Shown: positions 43,178-51,137 of the stretch, one piece after another
How positions within the stretch are numbered: the stretch's first letter is position 1
How the letters are laid out: each line of letters opens with the position of its first letter
Assembly: GCA_965216945.1 (NCBI GenBank)
Contig: CBDCGU010000003.1
Span: 310,001 to 374,000, forward strand
DNA from: DATHZQ01 sp965216945
GTDB taxonomy: Bacteria > Actinomycetota > Acidimicrobiia > Spongiisociales > UBA5794
Length of the DNA: 64,000 nucleotides
Direction of reading: 5' to 3'
Notes under the pieces: generated by a model
What the model saw: only the letters and a program-made list of their open reading frames with translations
Database searches by the model: none
Told to the model about the DNA's origin: nothing
Position numbers and translations under genes: made by a program

Positions 43178-43789
43178 CTACCCGGTCTTCACGGCTTCCA
43201 GGTTACGTGCCTGAATCACCTGGTCAACGATTCCGTACTCCATCGCCTCGTCGCTGCCCATCCAGAAGTCACGATCGGTGTCCTGCTGGACCTGCTCGAG
43301 CGGCTGTTTCGTGTGCTTGGCGAGAATGACGTTGATGTCCTCACGCGTCTTGAGGATCTCACGGGCGTGGATCTCGATGTCCGTCGCCTGCCCGCCGAGG
43401 CCGGAGATGTGGGGCTGATGCAACATGATGCGGGAGTGCGGCAAGGCGAAGCGCTTGCCCTCTGCGCCGCCGGCGAGCAACACGGCCGCTGCAGAAGCCG
43501 CCAGGCCCATGCAGTACGTCGCAACATCCGGCTTGATGAACTGCATCGTGTCGTAGATGGCCATCAGTGCCGTCGTCGAACCGCCCGGCGAGTTGATGTA
43601 GATCGAGATGTCCTTGTCCGGGTCCTCACCTTCGAGGTGAATCAGCTGCGCCATGATCAGGTTGCCGACGGTGTCGTCGATCGGCGTGCCGAGGAACACG
43701 ATGCGCTCCTTCAGCAAACGGCTGTAGATGTCGAACGCCCGCTCACCACGAGGGGTCTGCTCGACGACGGTGGGTACGAGATAGCTCAT
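43178..43789 (-). CDS. clpP: ClpP protease subunit
   Basis: ClpP is the serine peptidase chamber of ClpXP. The catalytic Ser is in CMGLAASAAAVLLAGG, the His in RIMLHQPHISG and the Asp in QQDTDRDFWM. The family MxAS region reads AASAAA here in place of the common AASMGA/AASAGA. ATG 43789 gives 203 residues; a longer frame upstream would overlap tig. Most Actinobacteria have two or more clpP genes; only one is in this window. Confidence 0.96.
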   Translation of the reverse strand: MSYLVPTVVEQTPRGERAFDIYSRLLKERIVFLGTPIDDTVGNLIMAQLIHLEGEDPDKDISIYINSPGGSTTALMAIYDTMQFIKPDVATYCMGLAASAAAVLLAGGAEGKRFALPHSRIMLHQPHISGLGGQATDIEIHAREILKTREDINVILAKHTKQPLEQVQQDTDRDFWMGSDEAMEYGIVDQVIQARNLEAVKTG

Positions 43790-43811
43790 TGCGGAGAATC
43801 CTTGCGGCTCG

Positions 43812-45221
43812 TCATTCGTCTTCGTCGGCCTCCGGACCGGTGTCCTCGTCACCGGTCTCGTCTACGGGCGCCTCGTCCTCGTCGAGCTCATCGTCATCGA
43901 GCCCCAGATCGATCGTGAGGTCCACCGGGTTTCCATTCTCGTCGACCGCCGTTGCGGCCTCGAACACCCGGTCGAGCGCCTTGCGTCTCAGGATATCACC
44001 GGCCAGGACCCTGTCTCGACCACTGGCCACCAGCGCACTCTTCATGTCCTCGGCGTCGCGACCGGCCGACTCCGCGATCTCGGCGATGGCCTCATCGAGC
44101 TCCTCGTCCTCGACCTCGAGTCGTGCGTCTGCCGCAACCGCATCGAGGAGCACTCGTGTGTGCAGCGCCCGCACGGCGCTCGTACGCACGTCGTCGAGAA
44201 AGGCTTGCTGATCCATGCCGGTGAGCTGGAGGTACGTCCCCAGATCGATGCCTTGCGCTTGGAGGTTGTGGGCCATGTTGTGCAACGAGGCTTCCATCTC
44301 GGCATCGACGAGCGCATCGGGCAAGTCGATGTCCATGTCCTCGATCAAGGCCTCCAGCACCCCGTCTCGGTACGCACCTTGGGTGGCGTTCAGCTTCATC
44401 GCGAGCAGTTGCCGCTCGAGCTGATCGGACAGCTCCTCGACAGTCTCGAACTCGGACATGTCCGACACCCACTCGTCTGTGAGCTCCGGCAGCTTCTTGC
44501 CCTTCACACCCTTGACGAGAACCCTCAGCGTGACGTCCTCGCCGGCGCGGTCGCCAAACCCTGGCGGCAGGGTCGCCGGGCCGTCCTTGATCGTGCCCGG
44601 CGTCACCCCAACCAGCATCTCATCGAGACCCGGGATGTAGGAGCGCGATCCGACCTCGTAGAGCAGATCGTTGGCATTGACGTCCTCCAACGACTCGCCG
44701 TTGGCCTCGGCCGAGAGGTTGATCATGACGAAATCGCCCTCGTCGGCCTCACGGTCGACGTCCTCGAGCTCTGCGTACTGTGTGCGCACCCGGTCGATCT
44801 GAGCCGCGAGCTCCTCTTCCTCGACCTCGGGGTAGTCCACGGTGATCTTGCGATCGAGGCTCGGCGGGGCATCGATCGAAGGCCAAAGCGTGATCTTGAC
44901 GTGGACGTCGACTCCACCTTCGTCACGGGGCGTGACATCTTCGATCTGGGGCGTCGTTGCCGGGTCGAGATCGGTTTGCTCGAGGGCCGAGCCAACCAGA
45001 TCGGGCAGTGCTTCTTCAAGCGCCTCGTTCTGCAGAGTCTCGGCGCCAACCATGCGCTCCACCACGGGTCGTGGTGCCTTGCCGGGTCGGAAACCCTTGA
45101 TCTTGAGCTCGCGTGAGAGCTTGCGCGCCGCCTTGTTCTTGGCATCTTCCAGCTCGGTTTCGGCCAGGTGCAGCGTCAACAGACGCTCGAACGGCCCTGC
45201 TTCGATGACATCGGTGTCCAA
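43812..45221 (-). CDS. tig: Trigger factor
   Basis: Trigger factor is the ribosome-bound folding chaperone. The ribosome-binding signature is GFRPGKAPRPVVERMVG near residue 43. The PPIase domain follows (DEGDFVMINLSA...LLVGVTP) and the chaperone arms are in the C-terminal half, ending in a long acidic tail (DDDELDEDEAPVDETG). Length 469 is typical. The start is TTG with a GGAG site nine bases before. The leader holds a palindromic heptad repeat (45271-45299). Confidence 0.94.
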   Translation of the reverse strand: MDTDVIEAGPFERLLTLHLAETELEDAKNKAARKLSRELKIKGFRPGKAPRPVVERMVGAETLQNEALEEALPDLVGSALEQTDLDPATTPQIEDVTPRDEGGVDVHVKITLWPSIDAPPSLDRKITVDYPEVEEEELAAQIDRVRTQYAELEDVDREADEGDFVMINLSAEANGESLEDVNANDLLYEVGSRSYIPGLDEMLVGVTPGTIKDGPATLPPGFGDRAGEDVTLRVLVKGVKGKKLPELTDEWVSDMSEFETVEELSDQLERQLLAMKLNATQGAYRDGVLEALIEDMDIDLPDALVDAEMEASLHNMAHNLQAQGIDLGTYLQLTGMDQQAFLDDVRTSAVRALHTRVLLDAVAADARLEVEDEELDEAIAEIAESAGRDAEDMKSALVASGRDRVLAGDILRRKALDRVFEAATAVDENGNPVDLTIDLGLDDDELDEDEAPVDETGDEDTGPEADEDE

Positions 45222-45270
45222 GGTGAGTTAGCTCCGTGCTCGGTCGGGTACCGCCGCCATGAGGCGGGCG

Positions 45271-45299
45271 TGACGTCGGACGTTGAACGTCAGACGTCA
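45271..45299. promoter_or_regulatory. Heptad tandem repeat forming a palindrome, tig leader
   Basis: Four 7-base units starting at 45273, 45280, 45287 and 45294 share ACGTC/ACGTT. Together they form a 29-base palindrome with arms TGACGTC-x-GACGTT that differ at one pair, centred on 45285. It is 50-78 bases before the tig start codon. It could bind a regulator of the chaperone-protease operon. No match to the HspR (HAIR) or CIRCE sequences was seen. Confidence 0.5.
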
Positions 45300-45387
45300 T
45301 TGCCCGACAGCGGCGTGTCTGACTTCTTGACATCTGTGAGGCGGCGCCGGCCGCCGTGCTCGAGCGAGCGGCAGCGAGCGATGCCGG

Positions 45388-45462
45388 GGTGGCCGACGGG
45401 ATTTGAACCCGCGACCTCCTGGACCACAACCAGGCGCTCTAACCGAGCTGAGCTACGGCCAC
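45388..45462 (-). tRNA. tRNA-His (GTG anticodon)
   Basis: Acceptor stem GTGGCCG/CGGCCAC, D arm TAGCTCAG, anticodon stem CCTGG/CCAGG with loop TTGTGGT, and T arm GGTTCAAATCC. A G at position -1 and C73 as expected for tRNA-His. It lies upstream of tig on the same strand. CCA is not encoded. Confidence 0.95.
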
Positions 45463-45545
45463 CATGTGAGCCGGTGAGGTTAGCCGGGATGGGCGGCGCC
45501 CAGAACCAGCGCCGCGGGGCACTGGGCTAACCTCTGGACGATCCA

Positions 45546-45616
45546 GCGGATGTAGCTCAATGGTAGAGCCCCAGCCTTCCAAGCTGGTTATGCGGGTTCG
45601 ATTCCCGTCATCCGCT
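45546..45616 (+). tRNA. tRNA-Gly (TCC anticodon)
   Basis: Acceptor stem GCGGATG/CATCCGC, D arm TAGCTCAATGGTAGAGC, anticodon stem CCAGC/GCTGG with loop CTTCCAA, T arm GGTTCGATTCC. CCA is not encoded. Short spacing to tRNA-Arg suggests a shared transcript. Confidence 0.95.
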
Positions 45617-45670
45617 CGAAGGCCGCCGTGCGGTGCGTGATCCAAGCGACCGTCGCAAGGTCCCGCCATC

Positions 45671-45743
45671 GCCCCCGTAGCTCAGTGGACAGAGCAGGAG
45701 CCTTCTAAGCTCTTGGTCGAGGGTTCGAATCCTTCCGGGGGCG
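45671..45743 (+). tRNA. tRNA-Arg (TCT anticodon)
   Basis: Acceptor stem GCCCCCG/CGGGGGC, D arm TAGCTCAGTGGACAGAGC, anticodon stem GGAGC/GCTCT with loop CTTCTAA, T arm GGTTCGAATCC. Discriminator is G. CCA is not encoded. Confidence 0.95.
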
Positions 45744-45749
45744 CTCCGC

Positions 45750-45765
45750 ACCCGCCTCGGCGGGT
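45750..45765 (+). terminator. Short hairpin after tRNA-Arg
   Basis: ACCCGC pairs with GCGGGT around CTCG, seven bases past the tRNA. It may end the tRNA-Gly/tRNA-Arg transcript. Confidence 0.5.
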
Positions 45766-45867
45766 AGGTGGGCAATCCGCCCTGCACGTCCCCGCCCTCG
45801 GCTTTCCGTCCCAGGGCCTCACTCCTGTGCGTTCGCCTCCCTTCTACGTGTTGCGGAGAACGAGCCG

Positions 45868-48800
45868 TCAGCTGCCGGATGCTTGGTACGACTGGAACAA
45901 GATCTCCGCCAGGGTCCGCCGCGTCAACGGTGTTGTGTCGTCGGCCGGGGAGAGGCCGACTGCTCCGTTCAAATCGCCGACCGTGGCGGTGGCGGTCGAT
46001 CCAGTGTCGAGATCGGCGGGAGCTTCGGACAGCGCCTGCGAGACGGCCGTGGCGAGTTCGGCATCGGTGACGGCGGCATCCGGGCAGAACAGGTCGCCGA
46101 TGGGCGGATTGCATCCGGTGAGGAGACCCGTGTTGGCCACCCACAGGATCGCCGAGTAGTCGGCGTCGCCCACGGGAACATCCACGAACCCGAGCGAGGC
46201 GCCGCCCGGGACGACATCCAATCCAGCGCATCCGTCCACGGTCGACTCGACGGCGACGCCGCGGAACCCGGCCGGCCCTGCCCGACCAACGGCTTCGGCA
46301 GCTTGCGACGCCGTCTCCACCGGCACGACGCCAACGGTGCGATCCGCTGCCCAATCCGGAACGAGGTTCGAGTCCATCTCCGTGGCCGGCAATCCGATGT
46401 CCCGCAGCTGCGCGACCCCTTCAGCCGCCTGCTCGGGGGTGTCCCAGGTGGCCATGACAGCGAGCCAGCACGCCGACGGCGCCACTGCAGACGCATCGGA
46501 GAGCGGGGAGAAGAGGGATGTCGCAGCCGGGGCCGCCGGCGCTTCGACGACCGCGGCGGACGTGCCGGTAGCGTCGGTCGGGACGGGGACCTCATCGGCG
46601 AAGTAGTCGTTTGCGGCGTACCAGACCGCCGCGGCAACGGCGGCAACTGCGAGGAGGAGCGCCAGGAGTTTCACGACGCTACGGGCGGTAGCGCCTGAGT
46701 TGCCATGCGTGCTCCGCGGGCGGGGGGGCTCGCCTTCAGGGATGAAGGACTGGCCGAAGACGTGCTCTCCGGGCTCGGCCCGCTTCGCCCTCTTTTGCGC
46801 TGCCTTCTGCTCGGCCGTTTCGGCTTTGCGGCTCGCCTTGGCCGCACGTGCCTCTTCCCGCTTCGCCTTGCGTCCGCTCGGTCCTCCACGAGCGGCCGCG
46901 GACTTCTTCGTGGCTTTCAGAGCGGCCTTCTCTTCGCGCGACAGAGAGGCCGCCTCGGCCTTTGCCGCCGCCTTCTCCGCCTTCGCCCGAGCCTTGGCCT
47001 CCGCCTTCTCTTCTGCTCTGGCAGCCCTCAGCTCTGCCTTGGACATCAGGCTGGCCGCCGTCGTGTCGGTCCGCTTGAGTGGCTTGATCGGCGGCCGGCT
47101 CGACGCAGGCTTCGCCGGCTTCGGTGGAATCACAACGGGCGGAACGGCGGGGTCGGTGGTCGTATCCATACCGAGCGGCTCGGCCGACGCCATCGGGGAG
47201 GCAGTATCACCGGCGGGCGGAGCGATCAGCGGAGCGACCGGTGCGTCCGGAGGCGCCGCCGGTGTCGTCGTGGCGTCCTTCAGTCGGGGGCGATTCGCCT
47301 CGGCCTCGGCAATGACCGGCGCAACCTGGGCCCAGTCCACCGAGTCGTCGACCAACACCTCGAGATCTTCCATGTCGGTCACGCGGCCCACGATGCCGGG
47401 AACCTGCTCGCCGGCGAGGCGAATGAACTCCTTCACGGCGGCATGACTCGGGCCCTCGACGACCCACATCTCGCCATCACCCGGATCGTATGCGTTGCAG
47501 CCCGTTCGTACCCGAAGTGCACGCAGCGTCGTGCCATCGATGCCAATGAGGCGCTTGGCACTGCCGGGCGGCATCAGCAGCCGGCCCTTTGCGGGGAGGA
47601 TGAGCCGGTGGACCTCATCGATCGCGGACCGCACGGCGCGACCCGACTGTCCGAGCACCGTGACGATGTCGTCCTGCAAGGTCACAGCCAGCACCTCCGG
47701 CCCGGCGCGCAGCTCGGCGATAGCAGCACCATCGGCACCTTCAACGAGCGCTGCCCGCCCGACCGGGAGACGAGCGACGATCCGGCGCACCTTGGCAGCG
47801 ACAGGCGCCTGTGGCACAGCCGAGTCGTCCACCATCGTCATCGGATCGGAGGTCTCGGGAGCGACAGGCGCCGGTATGACGCCTGCAGTTGCACGGCGTT
47901 TGAGTCCACCGAGGAAGCCGGGCAACGTCGATGCGATCTCGGCGAGGCTCGGATCGCCGGCGGGGCCGATCAACGCTGCTTCGAGATGCAGGTTGTCCTC
48001 GTACAGCCATACGACTTTGCGTTCCCACTCGACGGAGTCGTCGAGGGACAGCATCGCCAGCACAGCCGAGATGTCGGCCGGAGCCGACGACATCTCCAGC
48101 CAGCCGTTGTTGACGACGAAGCTGTCCTGATTCTCCTCGACGAACTCGATCAGGTCGACATCGATCGGCAGGCGGCGGCGAGCGGGAGATCGATCTGGCC
48201 GCAAGATCACATCAACCGGCGTACCGGCAGGGGGATTGAAGCCGTTCATGAGGCGGCCACGCTCGACCTGGAAGCGGTGTGACATGCCGGTCACCCGCTC
48301 CTGGTGCTCGAGCTCGACGGTGACGCTGCCGAGCCTCCCGTCGTGGTGCACGACCTTCGCCGGCACGGGACGTGAGTTGTCCACACCAGGTATGGACTCG
48401 AGATGCCGAATGGCCTGAGGGAGCAGCGACACGGTCGTAGACCGGCCGTCTGGGAACTCGGGAAGAGCACGAGCCGTGAGGCGCGCACCTTCGCGAAGGC
48501 GGGCCCCGAAGTTCGCATCGGAGGCCGAGACACCGGCCGCCTGCGGCACGAAGAAGCTGCCGTAGCCATCGGTGCGGCCGAGCTCGACGAGTGGGCCGAG
48601 ATGGTCGGACTCGACGCCGCGAACCATCACTTCGATGTCGTCCCACGTGGCGAGGTCCGGATGGTCGGCCGGATCGATCGGGGCGTCCTGGGCCATCGGG
48701 TCGATCAAGATGATCGCCTGTCGCTGGTCACTTCTGCGATACCCGACCACCCTGCCGCGAATGCGTGGGGATCCGTCGATGGGTGCGGTCGGACGCGCCG

Positions 48801-49680
48801 GTGCGGCCAGTAGCTCGGGGGTGACCGGAGGAGCCTCGAGTGGTCCTGGCTGGACTCCATCGGGGAACGCAAAGCCGCGGTGCAGCGTCAGGATGTCGGT
48901 GACCATACGACCGGCGCTCACCGAGCCCAGTGTCTCGATGTCGACGACGCTGCCTACCGGCCACTGCACACGAACCGGGGCGAGCACGTCGACTGGTGGG
49001 GGAAGCTGATCGACGCTGATGAGGTGCTCGATGACCCGAGCTCGAGGGTCGCTCCCGAGCGCGATGATCAAGTCGCCGGGGTCGATGAGCACGGCGCTGG
49101 TCGGCGTGTAGGGTCGCGCCTCCGGCGACTCTTCGCCGATGGGTGCGTAGCGCCCCGGGCCTGTGCGCTGGAAGTAGGCATTGTCGAAGGCATCGGTGAG
49201 GGCCTTGCGCACCTGCGGCGCCCGGCTTGGATCGACGGGTCTCCTCATACCGATCGGGCCGGCGGAGGCAAGGTCGCGGAAGACGGCGGCCACGTCGCTC
49301 TCGACCCGATGCATCGTTTCCGGGTTCACCCACCACAGGGAACACCACCCATCCGGGTTCTGTGCGGCCTGCCATTCAGCGAAGATGCGCAGGATGACAT
49401 CGATGTCATCACCGCAATCGGCAGCCAGAGCCCGATGGCATCGGGTTGCCTGGATGCGCCAGGCTGCCGGCCATTCCTCCTCGATCTGGAGTAGGCCGTC
49501 GTCGGCGTCGCTGCCGACCACGCGATAGTCGGTCAGTGCGACCAGTGCGAGCACGGTCTCCGGCAGGCAGCCGAACTCTTGCGCCCGCTGCATGGCCGTC
49601 GCTTCGTCGCCTGCGGCCTTGAACTCGAGTGTCACACCACTGATATCCGACAGTGAGGGAGTCGGCCCTATCGATCCCAC
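45868..49680 (-). CDS. Large KH-domain membrane protein with SPOR/SLH-like tail
   Basis: A GTG at 49680 has an ideal site (AGGAGG, eight bases before), giving 1270 residues. I do not recognise the full protein. Residues 1-300 are a unique helical/mixed region. Residues 305-500 contain beta-rich blocks that may be OB/S1-like folds (IRGRVVGYRRSDQRQAIILI, PAKVVHHDGRLGSVTVELEH). Residues 630-693 and 698-760 look like two KH RNA-binding domains; the second keeps the GxxG loop (LIGIDGTTLRALRVRTGC), the first has a weaker one (VEGADGAAIAEL). A Pro-rich linker leads to a basic Ala/Lys coil (880-970) and one membrane helix (1003-1022). The outside part shows a SPOR-like stretch (1070-1150) and an SLH-like stretch (FVDVP..AILWVANTGLLTGC..FCPDAAVTDAELA). 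Cys residues at 1071, 1151, 1190 and 1199 are all in the outside part. It is flanked by tRNA genes. Confidence 0.72.
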   Translation of the reverse strand: MGSIGPTPSLSDISGVTLEFKAAGDEATAMQRAQEFGCLPETVLALVALTDYRVVGSDADDGLLQIEEEWPAAWRIQATRCHRALAADCGDDIDVILRIFAEWQAAQNPDGWCSLWWVNPETMHRVESDVAAVFRDLASAGPIGMRRPVDPSRAPQVRKALTDAFDNAYFQRTGPGRYAPIGEESPEARPYTPTSAVLIDPGDLIIALGSDPRARVIEHLISVDQLPPPVDVLAPVRVQWPVGSVVDIETLGSVSAGRMVTDILTLHRGFAFPDGVQPGPLEAPPVTPELLAAPARPTAPIDGSPRIRGRVVGYRRSDQRQAIILIDPMAQDAPIDPADHPDLATWDDIEVMVRGVESDHLGPLVELGRTDGYGSFFVPQAAGVSASDANFGARLREGARLTARALPEFPDGRSTTVSLLPQAIRHLESIPGVDNSRPVPAKVVHHDGRLGSVTVELEHQERVTGMSHRFQVERGRLMNGFNPPAGTPVDVILRPDRSPARRRLPIDVDLIEFVEENQDSFVVNNGWLEMSSAPADISAVLAMLSLDDSVEWERKVVWLYEDNLHLEAALIGPAGDPSLAEIASTLPGFLGGLKRRATAGVIPAPVAPETSDPMTMVDDSAVPQAPVAAKVRRIVARLPVGRAALVEGADGAAIAELRAGPEVLAVTLQDDIVTVLGQSGRAVRSAIDEVHRLILPAKGRLLMPPGSAKRLIGIDGTTLRALRVRTGCNAYDPGDGEMWVVEGPSHAAVKEFIRLAGEQVPGIVGRVTDMEDLEVLVDDSVDWAQVAPVIAEAEANRPRLKDATTTPAAPPDAPVAPLIAPPAGDTASPMASAEPLGMDTTTDPAVPPVVIPPKPAKPASSRPPIKPLKRTDTTAASLMSKAELRAARAEEKAEAKARAKAEKAAAKAEAASLSREEKAALKATKKSAAARGGPSGRKAKREEARAAKASRKAETAEQKAAQKRAKRAEPGEHVFGQSFIPEGEPPRPRSTHGNSGATARSVVKLLALLLAVAAVAAAVWYAANDYFADEVPVPTDATGTSAAVVEAPAAPAATSLFSPLSDASAVAPSACWLAVMATWDTPEQAAEGVAQLRDIGLPATEMDSNLVPDWAADRTVGVVPVETASQAAEAVGRAGPAGFRGVAVESTVDGCAGLDVVPGGASLGFVDVPVGDADYSAILWVANTGLLTGCNPPIGDLFCPDAAVTDAELATAVSQALSEAPADLDTGSTATATVGDLNGAVGLSPADDTTPLTRRTLAEILFQSYQASGS

Positions 49681-50006
49681 CAGCTCATCCTCCTCGCCCA
49701 AGGTTGGACGTCCTACCTTCCACGGGCTGGGCGGTGCTTCTGGGGGTCGCACCCGTTCCGGTGGTCGCCCGAGCGACGGTCGCACGGGCCACTCGGAGAA
49801 CGCCGAGGAGAGCTACGCCCACCAGCGCGCCCTCTCTCGGATCCCTACACGTGATCGCCGCCAGCGTGCCATTCCGCCCCGGCCCGGTCATCGTCACATC
49901 TGATGATTTTGCGAAACGTGTGCGAGGGGAGGTGGGTCACGGCCGTGGGGACCATCGTGAGCGTGAGAACTCGCTCGAGCACTCGCATCGAGCGACCTGT
50001 GACCGG
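49681..50006 (-). other. Leader between tRNA-Pro and the KH protein gene
   Basis: This 326-base stretch has no convincing gene. It holds the ribosome site of the KH protein and probably its promoter, but no clear -35/-10 pair was found. It has no tRNA-like fold. Confidence 0.5.
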
Positions 50007-50080
50007 TCGGGCTGGCCGGATTTGAACCGGCGACCCCCTGCTCCCAAAGCAGGTGCGCTACCAAGCTGCGCCACAGCCCG
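50007..50080 (-). tRNA. tRNA-Pro (TGG anticodon)
   Basis: Acceptor stem CGGGCTG/CAGCCCG, D arm TGGCGCAGCTTGGTAGCGC, anticodon stem CCTGC/GCAGG with loop TTTGGGA, T arm GGTTCAAATCC. CCA is not encoded. Confidence 0.95.
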
Positions 50081-50201
50081 TAGCCCGGATTCTGCCACGC
50101 CGGCCGGCATGCGGCGATCCGGGACGACAACCACCCTTGGGCACCCGCGATGCGGGAGTCCGGTGGGCGGGCAGGTGCCGGCCAACTGCTAGCCTCGCTT
50201 C

Positions 50202-50275
50202 GGGTCGCTAGCTCAATTTGGCAGAGCATCGGACTCTTAATCCGCAGGTTCCGGGTTCGAGTCCCGGGCGACCCA
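50202..50275 (+). tRNA. tRNA-Lys (CTT anticodon)
   Basis: Acceptor stem GGGTCGC/GCGACCC, D arm TAGCTCAATTTGGCAGAGC, anticodon loop CTCTTAA, T arm GGGTTCGAGTCCC. The outermost anticodon-stem pair appears to be a T-C mismatch, the remaining four pairs are good. CCA is not encoded. Confidence 0.93.
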
Positions 50276-50279
50276 CGTC

Positions 50280-50306
50280 GTGGCCCTCGTGTGATGCGGG
50301 GGCCAC
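50280..50306 (+). terminator. Hairpin between tRNA-Lys and tRNA-Leu
   Basis: GTGGCCC pairs with GGGCCAC around a 13-base loop, five bases past tRNA-Lys. The large loop makes it a weak terminator candidate. Confidence 0.35.
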
Positions 50307-50371
50307 TCCGCTCGCCGCACCAGGCGGGCCATCCGCGACGGGGAGGCCATCTGCGACAATGATCCGCGAAC

Positions 50372-50455
50372 GCGGGCGTGGCGGAATTGGCAGACGCGCC
50401 AGGTTTAGGTCCTGGTGGGCATAGTCCCGTGGGGGTTCGAGTCCCTCCGTCCGCA
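50372..50455 (+). tRNA. tRNA-Leu (TAG anticodon)
   Basis: A long-variable-arm tRNA: acceptor GCGGGCG/CGTCCGC, D arm TGGCGGAATTGGCAGACGC, anticodon stem CCAGG/CCTGG with loop TTTAGGT, variable arm TGGGCATAGTCCCGT and T arm GGGGTTCGAGTCCCT. CCA is not encoded. Confidence 0.95.
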
Positions 50456-50486
50456 CCTCCGAGCGGCGAGGAGAGGTGATCCATCA

Positions 50487-51062
50487 ATGACTGCGGCCCC
50501 CGTCAGCCGGTATCCCGTGCCGGCCATCGAAGATCTGCCCGAGGACATCAAACAACTCGTTCTCGAGGTGCAGGAGAAGGCGGGCTTCGTGCCCAACGTG
50601 TTCTTGGCGCTCGCCCACCGACCAGACGAGTTCCGGGCCTTCTTTGCGTATCACGATGCGTTGATGGAGCGCGACAGCGGCCTGACGAAGGCCGAGCGCG
50701 AGATGATCGTCGTGGCGACCTCGGGGGCGAACAACTGCCAGTACTGCGTGGTTGCACACGGGGCGATCTTGCGCATCCGATCCAAGAACTCACTGATCGC
50801 CGACCAGGTGTCGGTCAACTACCGCAAGGCGGACCTCAGCGACCGTCAACTCGCGATGCTCGACTTTGCGATGAAGGTCGCACAGGAATCCGACAAGATC
50901 GGCGACGGTGATTTCGAGACGATGCGCCACCATGGGTTCGACGACGAGGACATCTGGGACGTCGCGGCCATCGCCTCTTTCTTTGCGCTGAGCAACCGCA
51001 TGGCCAACTTCACGTCCATGCGGCCGAACGACGAGTTCTACGACATGGGTCGCGACTTCTGA
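50487..51062 (+). CDS. Alkylhydroperoxidase AhpD-like (peroxidase-related) protein
   Basis: The 191-residue protein belongs to the carboxymuconolactone decarboxylase/AhpD fold. The redox motif NNCQYCVVAHG (CxxC with the nearby His) is intact, so it likely reduces peroxides or works as a thiol-linked antioxidant. KAEREMIVVATSGAN before it and DDEDIWDVAAIASFFALSN after it are family marks. SD GGAGAGG before ATG 50487. It follows the tRNA-Leu gene on the same strand by 31 bases. Confidence 0.92.
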   Translation: MTAAPVSRYPVPAIEDLPEDIKQLVLEVQEKAGFVPNVFLALAHRPDEFRAFFAYHDALMERDSGLTKAEREMIVVATSGANNCQYCVVAHGAILRIRSKNSLIADQVSVNYRKADLSDRQLAMLDFAMKVAQESDKIGDGDFETMRHHGFDDEDIWDVAAIASFFALSNRMANFTSMRPNDEFYDMGRDF

Positions 51063-51137
51063 GCCTCCCCGGCGAACGGGCGGTGTGCCGTCACCGATCG
51101 ACCTCGCCGGCGATCGACCCCGCCGAACCCGGCGCCG

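Noticed and set aside
45327..45332. TTGACA on the plus strand between tig and tRNA-His
   Set aside because: It is a perfect -35, but no -10 lies 16-18 bases downstream; the region there is very GC-rich.
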